Source: JBCDGZ01 sp038750655 (GTDB lineage: Bacteria > Bacteroidota > Bacteroidia > Chitinophagales > Saprospiraceae). Taken from it: a DNA stretch of 27,629 nt. The notes under the pieces were generated by a model, which saw only the letters and a program-made list of their open reading frames with translations, was not told the origin of the DNA and did no database searches. The stretch is from the NCBI GenBank assembly GCA_038750655.1, contig JBCDGZ010000110.1, positions 1-27,629 of the forward strand, in the 5' to 3' direction. The position numbers and the translations under genes are program-made. Positions 1 through 7,733 of the stretch are shown here, one piece after another (the first letter of the stretch is position 1; each line of letters begins with the position of its first letter).

Positions 1-1
1 C

Positions 2-55
2 GGAGAGATTGCCCAGGATAGACTGTATCGCTACCTGGCTATTCCTAAAGGATGA
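2..55 (+). CDS. 3' end of an unidentified gene (partial)
   Basis: An open frame runs from the window edge to a TGA at 53-55 and encodes 17 residues ending in RYLAIPKG. It is the only frame open to the edge that ends just before the 110-bp gap in front of the next gene, which is what the tail of a real upstream gene would look like. The fragment is too short to assign a family, and a chance open frame of this length cannot be excluded. Confidence 0.4.
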   Translation, partial: GEIAQDRLYRYLAIPKG

Positions 56-121
56 GTTAATCTTTTATTAAAGTCTCCCTCTTACATCCCATTTCGTTTT
101 CGTTTTTAGTTCATAAGTTAT

Positions 122-129
122 TAAATTTG
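122..129 (+). promoter_or_regulatory. candidate Bacteroidota -7 box for the thioredoxin-like gene
   Basis: TAAATTTG fits the TAnnTTTG -7 consensus of Bacteroidota promoters and lies 36 nt before the ATG at 166. No clear TTG/TTTG -33 element is seen at the usual spacing, only T-rich sequence around 95-107, so the call is tentative. Confidence 0.35.
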
Positions 130-165
130 CTAAGAGAGTATTACTAGACCTAATTATTTGTAATA

Positions 166-729
166 ATGAAAAGATTGATCACCACCTTGCTGGTTTATTC
201 AATATTCTTTTCTACGCTGATTGCCCAAACTGCTGAGAATACTAAAGTGAAATGGATGAGCTGGGAGGAAGCTGTCGAAAAGCTGAAAGTTGAAAAGAGA
301 AAAATTATCATCGCTGTGTACAAAGACAACTGCAATTGGTCGCAGCACATGGAAGAGAATACACTGAGTCAGAGTCACATCGCTCATTACCTCAATACTC
401 AATTCTATCCCGTTAAATTTAATGCTGGTCAAAGAGCAGCCGTCGAGGTCGCGGATAAGACCTATAAGCAGGTCCGCAAGTCCGGGGAGACCTACCACGA
501 GTTTACGGCGTTCATTACGATGGGTCGCATGAGCACGCCGACCGTTGTTTTCTTCGATGAGAATTTGCGCCTGTTACAGCCCATCGCTGGTTACAAGTCA
601 GCCGAGAATTTTGAGATGATCATGACCTATTACAGTGAAAATTACTACAAGGAAGTGCCCTGGTCGCGCTACCAAAGAAGCTATGTTCCCCTAACGGCCA
701 GAAGCCAACAGGCTGTTAAAAAGGACTAG
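166..729 (+). CDS. secreted thioredoxin-fold protein with a single active-site cysteine (CNWS)
   Basis: The 187-residue product starts with a signal peptide (about residues 1-20, ending LIAQ), so it should act in the periplasm or be membrane-attached. A thioredoxin-like fold is suggested by the strand KIIIAVYK, followed by an active-site loop at C56-N57-W58-S59, and by the cis-proline region STPTVVFFD (P125). This resembles the Thioredoxin_7/DUF255-like group, where the loop is often CxWCxxM. Here the second Cys is Ser, so a normal dithiol exchange is not possible from this motif; a monothiol, isomerase-like or non-redox role is inferred. No Shine-Dalgarno sequence is obvious. The gene stands alone and ends in a hairpin terminator facing a convergent gene. 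Confidence 0.75.
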   Translation: MKRLITTLLVYSIFFSTLIAQTAENTKVKWMSWEEAVEKLKVEKRKIIIAVYKDNCNWSQHMEENTLSQSHIAHYLNTQFYPVKFNAGQRAAVEVADKTYKQVRKSGETYHEFTAFITMGRMSTPTVVFFDENLRLLQPIAGYKSAENFEMIMTYYSENYYKEVPWSRYQRSYVPLTARSQQAVKKD

Positions 730-760
730 AGCTGGCTCACTAAAACCAGCTCGACTTTTT
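729..760 (+). terminator. hairpin terminator between convergent genes
   Basis: A perfect 7-bp stem, GAGCTGG (729-735) and CCAGCTC (746-752), with a 10-nt loop is followed by GACTTTTT. It begins at the last base of the upstream TAG and overlaps the last codons of the convergent DUF853 gene. It should end the plus-strand transcript; the T tract is on that side only. Confidence 0.7.
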
Positions 761-2311
761 CCTACTCTTGCTACTTCCACCAAGACCTAATACGCCCAGC
801 AGGCCCCGCGTCAACTCTCTTGCTACCGTCCGCCCAATCTGACGGGTAGTGGTACTGCTCATCACCTTTTCGAGGGTGCTTTTTTCGCGACGGCGGCTAG
901 ATCGGGAAGCCTTTTCGCGTTCCTTTTTCCTCTTCTCCTGCTGCTCGGCCTGGTGCGCCTCTTCGATCTTCTCTCCCAGAATCTCGTAGGCGCTGTCGCG
1001 GTCCACGACTTTGGCATATTTCTCAATAATGGTCGATTGGGCGATCAATTCATCGATTTCTTGATGACTTAAGACATCCATGCGAGACTGTGGGGCGCGA
1101 AGCATGGTATGGGCCAGGGGTGTCGGAATGCCCTTTTCGTTGAGTGCAGTTACCAGAGCCTCGCCGATGCCCAGGGCAGTGAGGAGTTCAGCGGTGTCGT
1201 AGTAGTCAGTTTCGGGGTAGTTTTGTGCAGTGAGGCGGATAGCTTTACGGTCCTTGGCGGTGAAGGCCCGCAGGGCGTGCTGGATTTTTAGGCCCAGTTG
1301 CCCCAGCACCGCATCGGGGATGTCGGTTGGATTTTGGGTAACAAAGTACAGACCGACTCCTTTGGAGCGAATCAATTTTACAATCACCTCAATCTGATCA
1401 AGTAAAGCATCCGAGGCTTTGTCAAAAACCAAGTGCGCCTCATCGATAAAAATGATCAGCCTAGGGGCTTCCGCATCTCCCTCTTCCGGAAAAATGGCGT
1501 ACACTTCGGCCAGCAATTGCAGCATAAAGGTGGAGAACAATTTCGGGCGATCTTGAATATCCGTCAGGCGGAGCACCGAGACCATCCCCCGGCCATCCTC
1601 ATCCAATCGACAAAGGTCTTCGACATCGAAGGAACGTTCCCCAAAAAACTCCTCCGCACCTTGCTGCTCCAGCTCTACGATTTTGCGCAGAATAGCGCCA
1701 GTCGAAGCGGTAGACACCCGCCCGTATTCTGCCTCAAACTCTTCTTTCCCCTCTCCGGTAATCCACTGGATGGTTTTCTTGAGGTCTTTAAGATCGAGCA
1801 GCGGCAGCTGACGATCATCACAATATTTAAACAATACGGCGATAATGCCCGCCTGGGTTTCGCTCAAGGTGAGGATTTTGGAGAACAGCACAGGGCCAAA
1901 TTCTGTAACGGTGGCCCGCAGGCGCACCCCCTTCTCCTCTGATAAAGACAGGAACTCAACGGGGCTACTCCCCGCCGTAAAGGGCAGGCCAATCTTGGTG
2001 TGGCGTTCATCAATTTTCGGATGGCCGTCGCTGGGTACAGCAATTCCACTAAGGTCCCCCTTAATGTCCATCAACAGCACCGGAATACTCTTGGCAGAGA
2101 GCTGTTCGGCCAAAATTTGCAACGTCTTCGTTTTACCAGAACCCGTCGCCCCGGCAATCAAACCGTGGCGGTTCATCGTTCGCAAAGGGATACGAACCAA
2201 ACTGCCTGTAAGCACTTCGCCTTCCAGCATCGCGCCCCCCAGAATGATGTCTTCCCCTTTGAAAGCGTAGCCTTTTTCAATCAGTTGTCTAAATTGTTCC
2301 TGCTTTGACAT
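740..2311 (-). CDS. HerA-type ATPase, DUF853 family (YjgR-like)
   Basis: A 523-residue P-loop NTPase of the HerA/FtsK superfamily. Walker A is GATGSGKT at residues 54-61 and Walker B is LIIFIDEAH at 285-293. Between them are DUF853-type blocks such as the LLMDIKGDLSG strand (79-89), and downstream is a Q/N-rich sensor strand (YFVTQNPTDIPD). Length is typical for the family. The C terminus is a charged linker (EKRKKEREKASRSSRRRE) and a Gly-rich tail. DUF853 proteins such as E. coli YjgR are predicted DNA translocases or helicases, but their cellular role is not settled. The gene lies 24 bp downstream of a nuclease gene on the same strand, so co-transcription is likely; HerA ATPases work with nucleases in other systems, which is only suggestive here. 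Confidence 0.9.
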   Translation of the reverse strand: MSKQEQFRQLIEKGYAFKGEDIILGGAMLEGEVLTGSLVRIPLRTMNRHGLIAGATGSGKTKTLQILAEQLSAKSIPVLLMDIKGDLSGIAVPSDGHPKIDERHTKIGLPFTAGSSPVEFLSLSEEKGVRLRATVTEFGPVLFSKILTLSETQAGIIAVLFKYCDDRQLPLLDLKDLKKTIQWITGEGKEEFEAEYGRVSTASTGAILRKIVELEQQGAEEFFGERSFDVEDLCRLDEDGRGMVSVLRLTDIQDRPKLFSTFMLQLLAEVYAIFPEEGDAEAPRLIIFIDEAHLVFDKASDALLDQIEVIVKLIRSKGVGLYFVTQNPTDIPDAVLGQLGLKIQHALRAFTAKDRKAIRLTAQNYPETDYYDTAELLTALGIGEALVTALNEKGIPTPLAHTMLRAPQSRMDVLSHQEIDELIAQSTIIEKYAKVVDRDSAYEILGEKIEEAHQAEQQEKRKKEREKASRSSRRREKSTLEKVMSSTTTRQIGRTVARELTRGLLGVLGLGGSSKSRKKSSWF

Positions 2312-2335
2312 AGGATATTTACTTGTTAGTTGTTT

Positions 2336-3298
2336 TTATTTCCGCCGATTCCAGCTGTCCAATCGCCGTTGATAACGCTTAGAACTGATCGGCCAAAGGT
2401 CGATATTAAATGTTTGTTCCATGGCCTCTTCCTCTTGTCCATCCAACAACTCCGGAAAAAAGTCAATCCCCGTCAGCTGCTCGATCTTATCTATAGATAC
2501 AGCATATTCGTGCAGCGGTTGGGTACTCACCTCATTAGGAATGAGAAAGCCAATGGCTTTAAACTCCGGCTCCGTAATATCGAGAATAACCTTGTAGTAT
2601 TCATCCGGCACCGAGACTTTATTTCCGCCAATCTGATCACGAACCCCTCGGGTTAGTACTGGTCCAGTGGCAATATAAAGGTGGGTAAACTTTTTCCCCC
2701 AATCCCGAACGTTTTCCTCCAATTCTCTCCAAACTCCGGAATTGAAGTTACGAATTTGCGGGCTCATATTGCTCATATAAAAGGATTCAGACATGGCTTT
2801 CTCCGAAAAGGCCATATCCCCGGCCGGGGCCAGGTGCCCCCGATCGTAGCCAGAGTTGCGATAATCACGGGTCGATGCAGAGGCTTTACGTACTTTAGGG
2901 TCGGGCCGAAAATTACCGGAGCGTTCTACATTAGGGATATATAGCTGATCGCGCGTCAGCTCATAGGCGACCCATTCCGCCTGTTCGTGCTCCTCGGAAT
3001 AGGACAGGGCGTAGTGCGTGTGCTTGATGACTTGTCCGGTAGTAGAAGTAGGGAGAATGTAATCGGGCAACTCAGCATCTTGAGGCGCCTTCGGCCCATC
3101 GTTGGGGGTAGGCTCCTTTCCGGAGAGGACATTTTCGGCTTGCTCGATGGCCTCGGAGAAGTCCTGCTCCCCGCCAGTGAATTGGTTAAAGACCCAAAAT
3201 AAGGCCCCAAGGATAACCACGAAAAGACCTACTTTGACGATCATTCCACTTCCTCCACCAGACTCATTTCTGGAGTGATTGGTTCTGAATTTTGCCAT
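2336..3298 (-). CDS. membrane-anchored DNA/RNA non-specific endonuclease (NUC1/EndoG family)
   Basis: The 320-residue protein starts at the ATG at 3298; an in-frame extension to 3370 would include the predicted -7 box, so it is rejected. After a short polar N terminus there is one membrane segment at about residues 20-38, then an acidic, Pro-rich linker and the nuclease domain. The domain carries the family signature DRGHLAPAGDM (152-162), whose His is the catalytic base, and the block SNMSPQ..N (176-185), whose Asn helps bind the metal ion. The domain therefore probably faces the periplasm, tethered to the inner membrane, and cleaves DNA or RNA for nutrient use, defence or turnover. It is followed 24 bp later by the DUF853 ATPase. 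Confidence 0.9.
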   Translation of the reverse strand: MAKFRTNHSRNESGGGSGMIVKVGLFVVILGALFWVFNQFTGGEQDFSEAIEQAENVLSGKEPTPNDGPKAPQDAELPDYILPTSTTGQVIKHTHYALSYSEEHEQAEWVAYELTRDQLYIPNVERSGNFRPDPKVRKASASTRDYRNSGYDRGHLAPAGDMAFSEKAMSESFYMSNMSPQIRNFNSGVWRELEENVRDWGKKFTHLYIATGPVLTRGVRDQIGGNKVSVPDEYYKVILDITEPEFKAIGFLIPNEVSTQPLHEYAVSIDKIEQLTGIDFFPELLDGQEEEAMEQTFNIDLWPISSKRYQRRLDSWNRRK

Positions 3299-3331
3299 GA
3301 GTGATTGTGTATGTGTTTCATTTTTGCTTCT

Positions 3332-3339
3332 CAAATGTA
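3332..3339 (-). promoter_or_regulatory. candidate -7 box for the nuclease-HerA pair
   Basis: On the minus strand this reads TACATTTG, a full match to TAnnTTTG, 33 nt before the ATG at 3298. The nearest upstream TTTG (3368-3371) is 28 nt away, longer than the usual 17-23 nt, so the -33 part is unconvincing. Confidence 0.35.
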
Positions 3340-3375
3340 AGAAAATCCTTTGATCTAAGCAGGAAATCAAAACAA

Positions 3376-3407
3376 TTTGTAGGCTTTTTTTGAGAATATA
3401 AAATTTG
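3376..3407 (+). promoter_or_regulatory. weak promoter candidate for the GH1 operon
   Basis: TTTG (3376-3379) is followed after about 19 nt by TAAAATTTG (3399-3407), which has one base more than TAnnTTTG. It lies about 60 nt before the GH1 start at 3467. The site is back to back with the candidate promoter of the divergent nuclease gene. Confidence 0.3.
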
Positions 3408-3466
3408 GGAGAAATTACTAAATTTATGGCTTGCGCTGACCATCAGCCGAAAAAACTAAAAGAGGT

Positions 3467-4645
3467 ATGAAACTGCAATTTCCTGAAGGCTTCCTTTGGG
3501 GGAGCTCTACAGCTGCGGCCCAGATTGAAACGGCCTCGGCTCATAATTGGCGAGGCTTGAAGGCTAAGGATGGTTACCGATTTGAGCGGACCAGCGACCA
3601 CGAGCAGCGCAGAGCAGAAGATGTCCAATACATCAAGGCCCTTGGTCAGGTTTATCGCTGTGGTGTAGACTGGGCCAGGCTACAAAAGGAAGCCTTTGCG
3701 CCCTTCGACCCTACGGTCGTTGCAGAGTATCAACAGTTTTTTCAACTACTTGAAGAAGAGGGCGTGCTGATCCTCCTGGTCATCCACCATTTTACTCACC
3801 CTTTGTGGTTTGAAGAAAAGCAAGGCTGGCTTAATGAGAATCAACTGCCCGCTTTTATTGACTACGCTCGCCAGTGCATCGAGCATTTTGGAGCATTTAT
3901 TTTCAACTGGAATACCTTCAACGAACCCAATGTGTACGCCCTGAATGCCTATATGCTGGGGCACTTTCCACCGCACAAAAAAAACTACTTCCAAGCCAAT
4001 CGGGTGCTGCGCCATATGGGCAGGGCCCACGATATTGTGTACCAATTGATCAAGGAACGCTATCCGGACCGTCCAGTCGGTATTTCGCTGAATACGGCTA
4101 CTTTTCGTGGTTTGAATGTCCTAGGCTGGCTGCCCGCTCGATTCACAGAGTGGTGGTTCCAAGGTTTTGCGGCCAGCTTTTTCAAAAATGTTGATTATTG
4201 GGGATTGAGCTATTATGCCTATGTTCCCTTCGCTCCTTTTCCTATTACACAGATCGATCAACCGGGCCGGTTGGCGGAGCGGAGAATACCGCACGATAAA
4301 ATGTGGGGCTACAATCCAGAGGGTTTGGGGAAGGTGCTCCGTCGGTTTCATAAAAAGTACGGTAAGCCCATTATTATTACGGAAAATGGCGTTTGTACGG
4401 CCGATCCGAAGCGACGCATCCGAAGCATCAAGGATTATTTGCAGGTTTGCCATGCGGCCATCGCTGACGGGGTGCCCCTTCGGGGGTACATTCATTGGAG
4501 TACGCTGGATAATTTCGAATGGCATTTGGGGCCGACCTATCGATTTGGCTTAGTCAGGGTAGATTTAGAGACCAAGGAGCGCAGTATGACAGAGGCGGGT
4601 ATTTTTTATTCTCGTGTCTGCAAGGAAAATGCGGTAGAGTTGTAA
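3467..4645 (+). CDS. glycoside hydrolase family 1 (beta-glucosidase/beta-glycosidase type)
   Basis: The 392-residue enzyme has GH1 hallmarks in order: N-terminal FLWGSSTAAAQIE (9-21), the acid/base motif NTFNEPN (149-155, Glu153), the nucleophile motif IITENG (303-308, Glu306) and the C-terminal block WSTLDNFEW..RFGLVRVD. It should hydrolyse beta-linked glucosides or related glycosides by a retaining mechanism. It has no signal peptide, so it acts in the cytoplasm on imported oligosaccharides. It is shorter than the usual 440-480 residues: the region after the N-terminal motif that normally reads like 'GR.PSIWD' is reduced, so the substrate pocket may be more open. AAAAGAGG lies just before the ATG as a plausible ribosome-binding site. 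It is followed by the outer-membrane protein gene after 47 bp. Confidence 0.92.
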   Translation: MKLQFPEGFLWGSSTAAAQIETASAHNWRGLKAKDGYRFERTSDHEQRRAEDVQYIKALGQVYRCGVDWARLQKEAFAPFDPTVVAEYQQFFQLLEEEGVLILLVIHHFTHPLWFEEKQGWLNENQLPAFIDYARQCIEHFGAFIFNWNTFNEPNVYALNAYMLGHFPPHKKNYFQANRVLRHMGRAHDIVYQLIKERYPDRPVGISLNTATFRGLNVLGWLPARFTEWWFQGFAASFFKNVDYWGLSYYAYVPFAPFPITQIDQPGRLAERRIPHDKMWGYNPEGLGKVLRRFHKKYGKPIIITENGVCTADPKRRIRSIKDYLQVCHAAIADGVPLRGYIHWSTLDNFEWHLGPTYRFGLVRVDLETKERSMTEAGIFYSRVCKENAVEL

Positions 4646-4692
4646 GTTCGTTCAACATTTACTAATTTCCCGCTTATATAAAACTACCCTTA

Positions 4693-5517
4693 ATGTTAAT
4701 CCGTAGATTCGGTCGTTTTTTGCTATTTGCTGGCCTGCTGATGGGCTTTTCGAGTCAGGCACAAAATGGCCGACCGGCGCCCGCCGGTGCCCGCGGAATC
4801 GGAATGGGGCAGGTTTCTCTAGCCTTTAACGACATCTACACCGCCTTCGGCCACCAAGCAGGGCTGGCCAACCTCGAATCCTTCAGCGCCGCCGCCTTCG
4901 GTGAGCGCCGCTTCGAACTCAGCGAACTAGGCAATTACTCCGCCGCCCTGGCCTACCCCACCAACTCCGGCGTCCTGGCCCTCAACTTCAGCACCTTCGG
5001 CTTCGATGCCTACCAGGAGCAAAGGGTCGGCCTGGCCTACGCCCGCAAACTGATGGAACAACTCAACATCGGCCTGCAAATCAATTACCTCAATACCCGA
5101 ATCTCTGAGTACGGCAGCAATAACCTCTTCACCTTCGAGCTGAGCTTTCAATCCCAGCTCTCCCGCAGCTTCTCCATCTCCGGCCACCTCTACAGCCCCA
5201 TTCGCGTCGAGGTCACGCCGGACGAGGACCTGCCGACGATCTTCAAAATCGGCTTCGCCTACCGCCCCTCTGACAAGCTGCTGCTGGCGGGCGAAGTACT
5301 CAAGCAGATCGACCTGGCGGCCTCGGCCCGAGCGGGGCTAGAATACAGCATCTACGAAGCCTTCTTTCTCCGCCTTGGCATCCGCACCCAGCCCACGCAG
5401 CCCAGCTTCGGCTTCGGCTACGCCTGGGGCAACGGCCTCAAAGTTGATATTGCCTCTTCTTACCACGCCATGCTGGGCTTCAGCCCGGCCTTCGGAATGG
5501 CCTTCGAACTCAATTAA
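4693..5517 (+). CDS. PorV/PorQ-like outer-membrane beta-barrel protein
   Basis: The 274-residue protein has a signal peptide (about residues 1-24, ending SSQAQ) and then the motif GARGIGMGQVSLAFNDIYTAFGHQAGLA, in which the G.G.A..A..D......NPAGLA pattern of PorV/PorQ/FadL-type proteins can be seen. The rest alternates short amphipathic strands and turns, ending with a C-terminal strand FGMAFELN as in outer-membrane barrels. PorV and PorQ are type IX secretion accessory proteins; this protein is shorter than PorV (about 380) and PorQ (about 330) and its actual job is unknown. It lies 8 bp before mqnB. The middle of the gene is distinctly C-rich at third codon positions compared with its neighbours. 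Confidence 0.72.
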   Translation: MLIRRFGRFLLFAGLLMGFSSQAQNGRPAPAGARGIGMGQVSLAFNDIYTAFGHQAGLANLESFSAAAFGERRFELSELGNYSAALAYPTNSGVLALNFSTFGFDAYQEQRVGLAYARKLMEQLNIGLQINYLNTRISEYGSNNLFTFELSFQSQLSRSFSISGHLYSPIRVEVTPDEDLPTIFKIGFAYRPSDKLLLAGEVLKQIDLAASARAGLEYSIYEAFFLRLGIRTQPTQPSFGFGYAWGNGLKVDIASSYHAMLGFSPAFGMAFELN

Positions 5518-5525
5518 TCCAACCT

Positions 5526-6200
5526 ATGAATTTACTCATTGTCAGCGCAACCCCCTACGAAATTGCCCCCCTAGTGGGCTGGTTACGAGAGCATTTCCAA
5601 ACCGGAGAGCAGAATACCTTTTCTAAGGATAACCTCAAAGTCCAACTACTGATTACCGGCGTGGGCCTCACTCATACTGCCTTTGCGATGGGGCGCTACC
5701 TCTCCGCCCAGCGGCCTAATCTGGCCATCAATATCGGTGTAGCCGGCGCTTTTAACCGTCGCCTCAAACTGGGCGAGGTGGTCAATGTGGTTAGCGAATG
5801 TTTCGGTGATTTAGGGGTCGAAGAAGCCGACGGCCAATTTACTTCTGTACATCAGCTTGGCCTGATCGATGGCGATAAGGGCGCTTTTAGAAATGGGCAA
5901 CTGCACAATGACGGGCCGGATCACTACAGCTTTCTGCCTCGCGTCAGGGGCATGAGTGTCAATAAGGTGCACGGTTATAGCCCCAGTATCGAACAGGTCA
6001 AAAAGCAATATCAGGTTGAGGTAGAAAGCATGGAAGGTGCGGCTTTTTTCTATGCCTGTTTGATGGAAGGTATTCCTTTTTTGGAAGTTCGGGCTATTTC
6101 TAATTACGTCGAAAGCCGCAACCGCGAACGCTGGAAGCTTTCTTTGGCAATCGATAATCTTTGTCGGGTGATGGTACAGATGATTGGGTCTCTGGATTAG
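5526..6200 (+). CDS. mqnB: futalosine hydrolase MqnB
   Basis: A 224-residue member of the nucleoside phosphorylase/MTA-SAH nucleosidase fold. Visible features are the N-terminal strand with SATPYEIAP, the GVGLTHTAFAMG loop (45-56), NIGVAGAF (69-76) and the ribose-binding ESMEGAAFF segment (167-175) with Glu170, followed by ISNYVESRNRERW, which is typical of futalosine hydrolases rather than MTA nucleosidases. The enzyme splits futalosine into hypoxanthine and dehypoxanthine futalosine in the alternative menaquinone pathway. No other mqn gene is in the window, so the pathway genes must be scattered. It is probably co-transcribed with the upstream barrel gene; its TAG overlaps the stop codon of the convergent GH5 gene. 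Confidence 0.88.
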   Translation: MNLLIVSATPYEIAPLVGWLREHFQTGEQNTFSKDNLKVQLLITGVGLTHTAFAMGRYLSAQRPNLAINIGVAGAFNRRLKLGEVVNVVSECFGDLGVEEADGQFTSVHQLGLIDGDKGAFRNGQLHNDGPDHYSFLPRVRGMSVNKVHGYSPSIEQVKKQYQVEVESMEGAAFFYACLMEGIPFLEVRAISNYVESRNRERWKLSLAIDNLCRVMVQMIGSLD

Positions 6201-7582
6201 TATTTGACCACCTTTCTGTTCATCACCTCTCCATCATCCAAATCAAGGAATTGTAGTACGTACATCCCTTTCGGAAAGGCACTCAAATCTACTGTTTCTG
6301 CACCTCCCTGGAGCGTACGATTTTGCAAAACTTGTCCGTTGCTGCTGATCACTCGGAGTTGATCGTAGTGGCGTTCCTCGTTGCCGTATAAGTTGATGAG
6401 GCCGGGAGTTGGATTGGGAAAGAGCAGCATTTTTTGCCGCAATAAACGCTCATCAGTCAAGGAGCTGACCAGCGGATCGCCCCAAGCTTCTTGCATACAC
6501 TCCGGTAGATTATCCAGGTCAGGCCGGCCTTCGAAGATGCTGAACCCCTGGTCCCATTCCCAATAGCAGTAGGGAATTTCCATTTCTTCGAGGATGCTGC
6601 GCACGTCGGTGGTGTGGCGGCAGCGATTCTCGATTCCGGCCTTGTAGTAAGCGCCAAATTCCCCGCAGAGGATGGGCAGGTTCTTGGTCATCGACCACAT
6701 TTTGGCCAGGGCCAGTTGGTCGTAGAGGGCGTCGATTTGCCCCAGGGTGGCGTAGTCGTTGTAAGCATTGGCCCCCCAGGTACTCTGAGCCGCCCAGTTT
6801 AGCGGAGGCATGGGGCTACTGCCGTGGGGATAGGGAATGCCGGTGGTGGCAACCGGAGCGCCGACCCACTCTGCACCTTGGTGGGTGAAGATGAAGGGCT
6901 CGTAAAAATGAAAGGTGTAGATGATGTTATCGTCAGCAAAAGGCCGGAGGTCCCATAGGCCGTCGATGCCGTTCCAGAAGATACCACCGACGATAAGGGT
7001 ATGCTCGGTATCGACGGATCGGATGGCGTCGACGATGGTTTGGGCGACGGCTTGCCAGGTGGCTTTGCTGATGTCGTGTGGCTCGTTGTAGAGTTCGTAG
7101 AAGATGCGGTCGGGATCGCTGTCTTTGTAGCGTCGGGCGATCTGCTTCCAGTGTTCGGCGATGCGTAGGGCTTCGGTGTTGTGATTGGTAGCGTTTAGGG
7201 AGCCGTGTTGGTAGTCGATGATGAGTTTGAAGTCCAGTTCGGTGGCCCAGGCAACGAGGGAGTCGATGACTTCGAAATATTCCGTGCGTTCGAAGGTGTA
7301 GGGGGCTTGGCCGTCTTCCCAGACATCAAAGACGACCGGGAGGCGCAGGGTTTGCACGCCAATTGCTTTCATCACCATCAATTCTCCCTTCAAGGAAGGC
7401 AAGCGGTTGAGATCAAGATAGTTGCTATAATTCAAGGATTGCGAGCCATTCCACCAATTTTCCATCCAAGAAAAATTCATGCCCTTCCCCATGCTTTTGG
7501 CCCGCTCCCAGGCCACAGATTGGGCACTCAACATCGTCAAAAGACAGCAGCATAGGAGAACACATAGGTATTTCTTTTTCAT
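6197..7582 (-). CDS. secreted glycoside hydrolase family 5 (cellulase-like) with T9SS sorting domain
   Basis: The 461-residue product starts at the ATG at 7582, directly before a signal peptide (MKKKYLCVLL..LSAQ); a longer frame to 7615 would bury it. The catalytic domain shows GKGMNF near the start, LRLPVVFD (79-86), the acid/base motif YNEPHD (165-170, Glu167) and the nucleophile motif LCGEFGAYY (305-313, Glu308), as in GH5 endoglucanases and mannanases. From about residue 385 a type A C-terminal sorting domain begins with LFPNPTPG and ends GMYVLQFLDLDDGEVMNRKVVKY. It should therefore be exported and surface-bound or released through the type IX system to attack plant or algal polysaccharide. 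Its TAA overlaps the mqnB stop by four bases. Confidence 0.9.
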   Translation of the reverse strand: MKKKYLCVLLCCCLLTMLSAQSVAWERAKSMGKGMNFSWMENWWNGSQSLNYSNYLDLNRLPSLKGELMVMKAIGVQTLRLPVVFDVWEDGQAPYTFERTEYFEVIDSLVAWATELDFKLIIDYQHGSLNATNHNTEALRIAEHWKQIARRYKDSDPDRIFYELYNEPHDISKATWQAVAQTIVDAIRSVDTEHTLIVGGIFWNGIDGLWDLRPFADDNIIYTFHFYEPFIFTHQGAEWVGAPVATTGIPYPHGSSPMPPLNWAAQSTWGANAYNDYATLGQIDALYDQLALAKMWSMTKNLPILCGEFGAYYKAGIENRCRHTTDVRSILEEMEIPYCYWEWDQGFSIFEGRPDLDNLPECMQEAWGDPLVSSLTDERLLRQKMLLFPNPTPGLINLYGNEERHYDQLRVISSNGQVLQNRTLQGGAETVDLSAFPKGMYVLQFLDLDDGEVMNRKVVKY

Positions 7583-7733
7583 ACTCAAGCGTTTTGGTGA
7601 TCCAAACTTTGCCAACTATCCTTTTTAATAATACGAACAAATTGACCAATACCGGAAATATCCACTCATTTATCTACAAAGAATGCGTACCGAATGTCGT
7701 GCCAGCTACCTTGCACACCACCTATCCCCCCTG

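Noticed and set aside
7583..7733. Promoter of the GH5 gene
   Set aside because: The only candidate (TTTG, 19 nt, TAGTTGG) deviates too much from TAnnTTTG to be reported as a feature; nothing else in this 151-bp gap could be supported.
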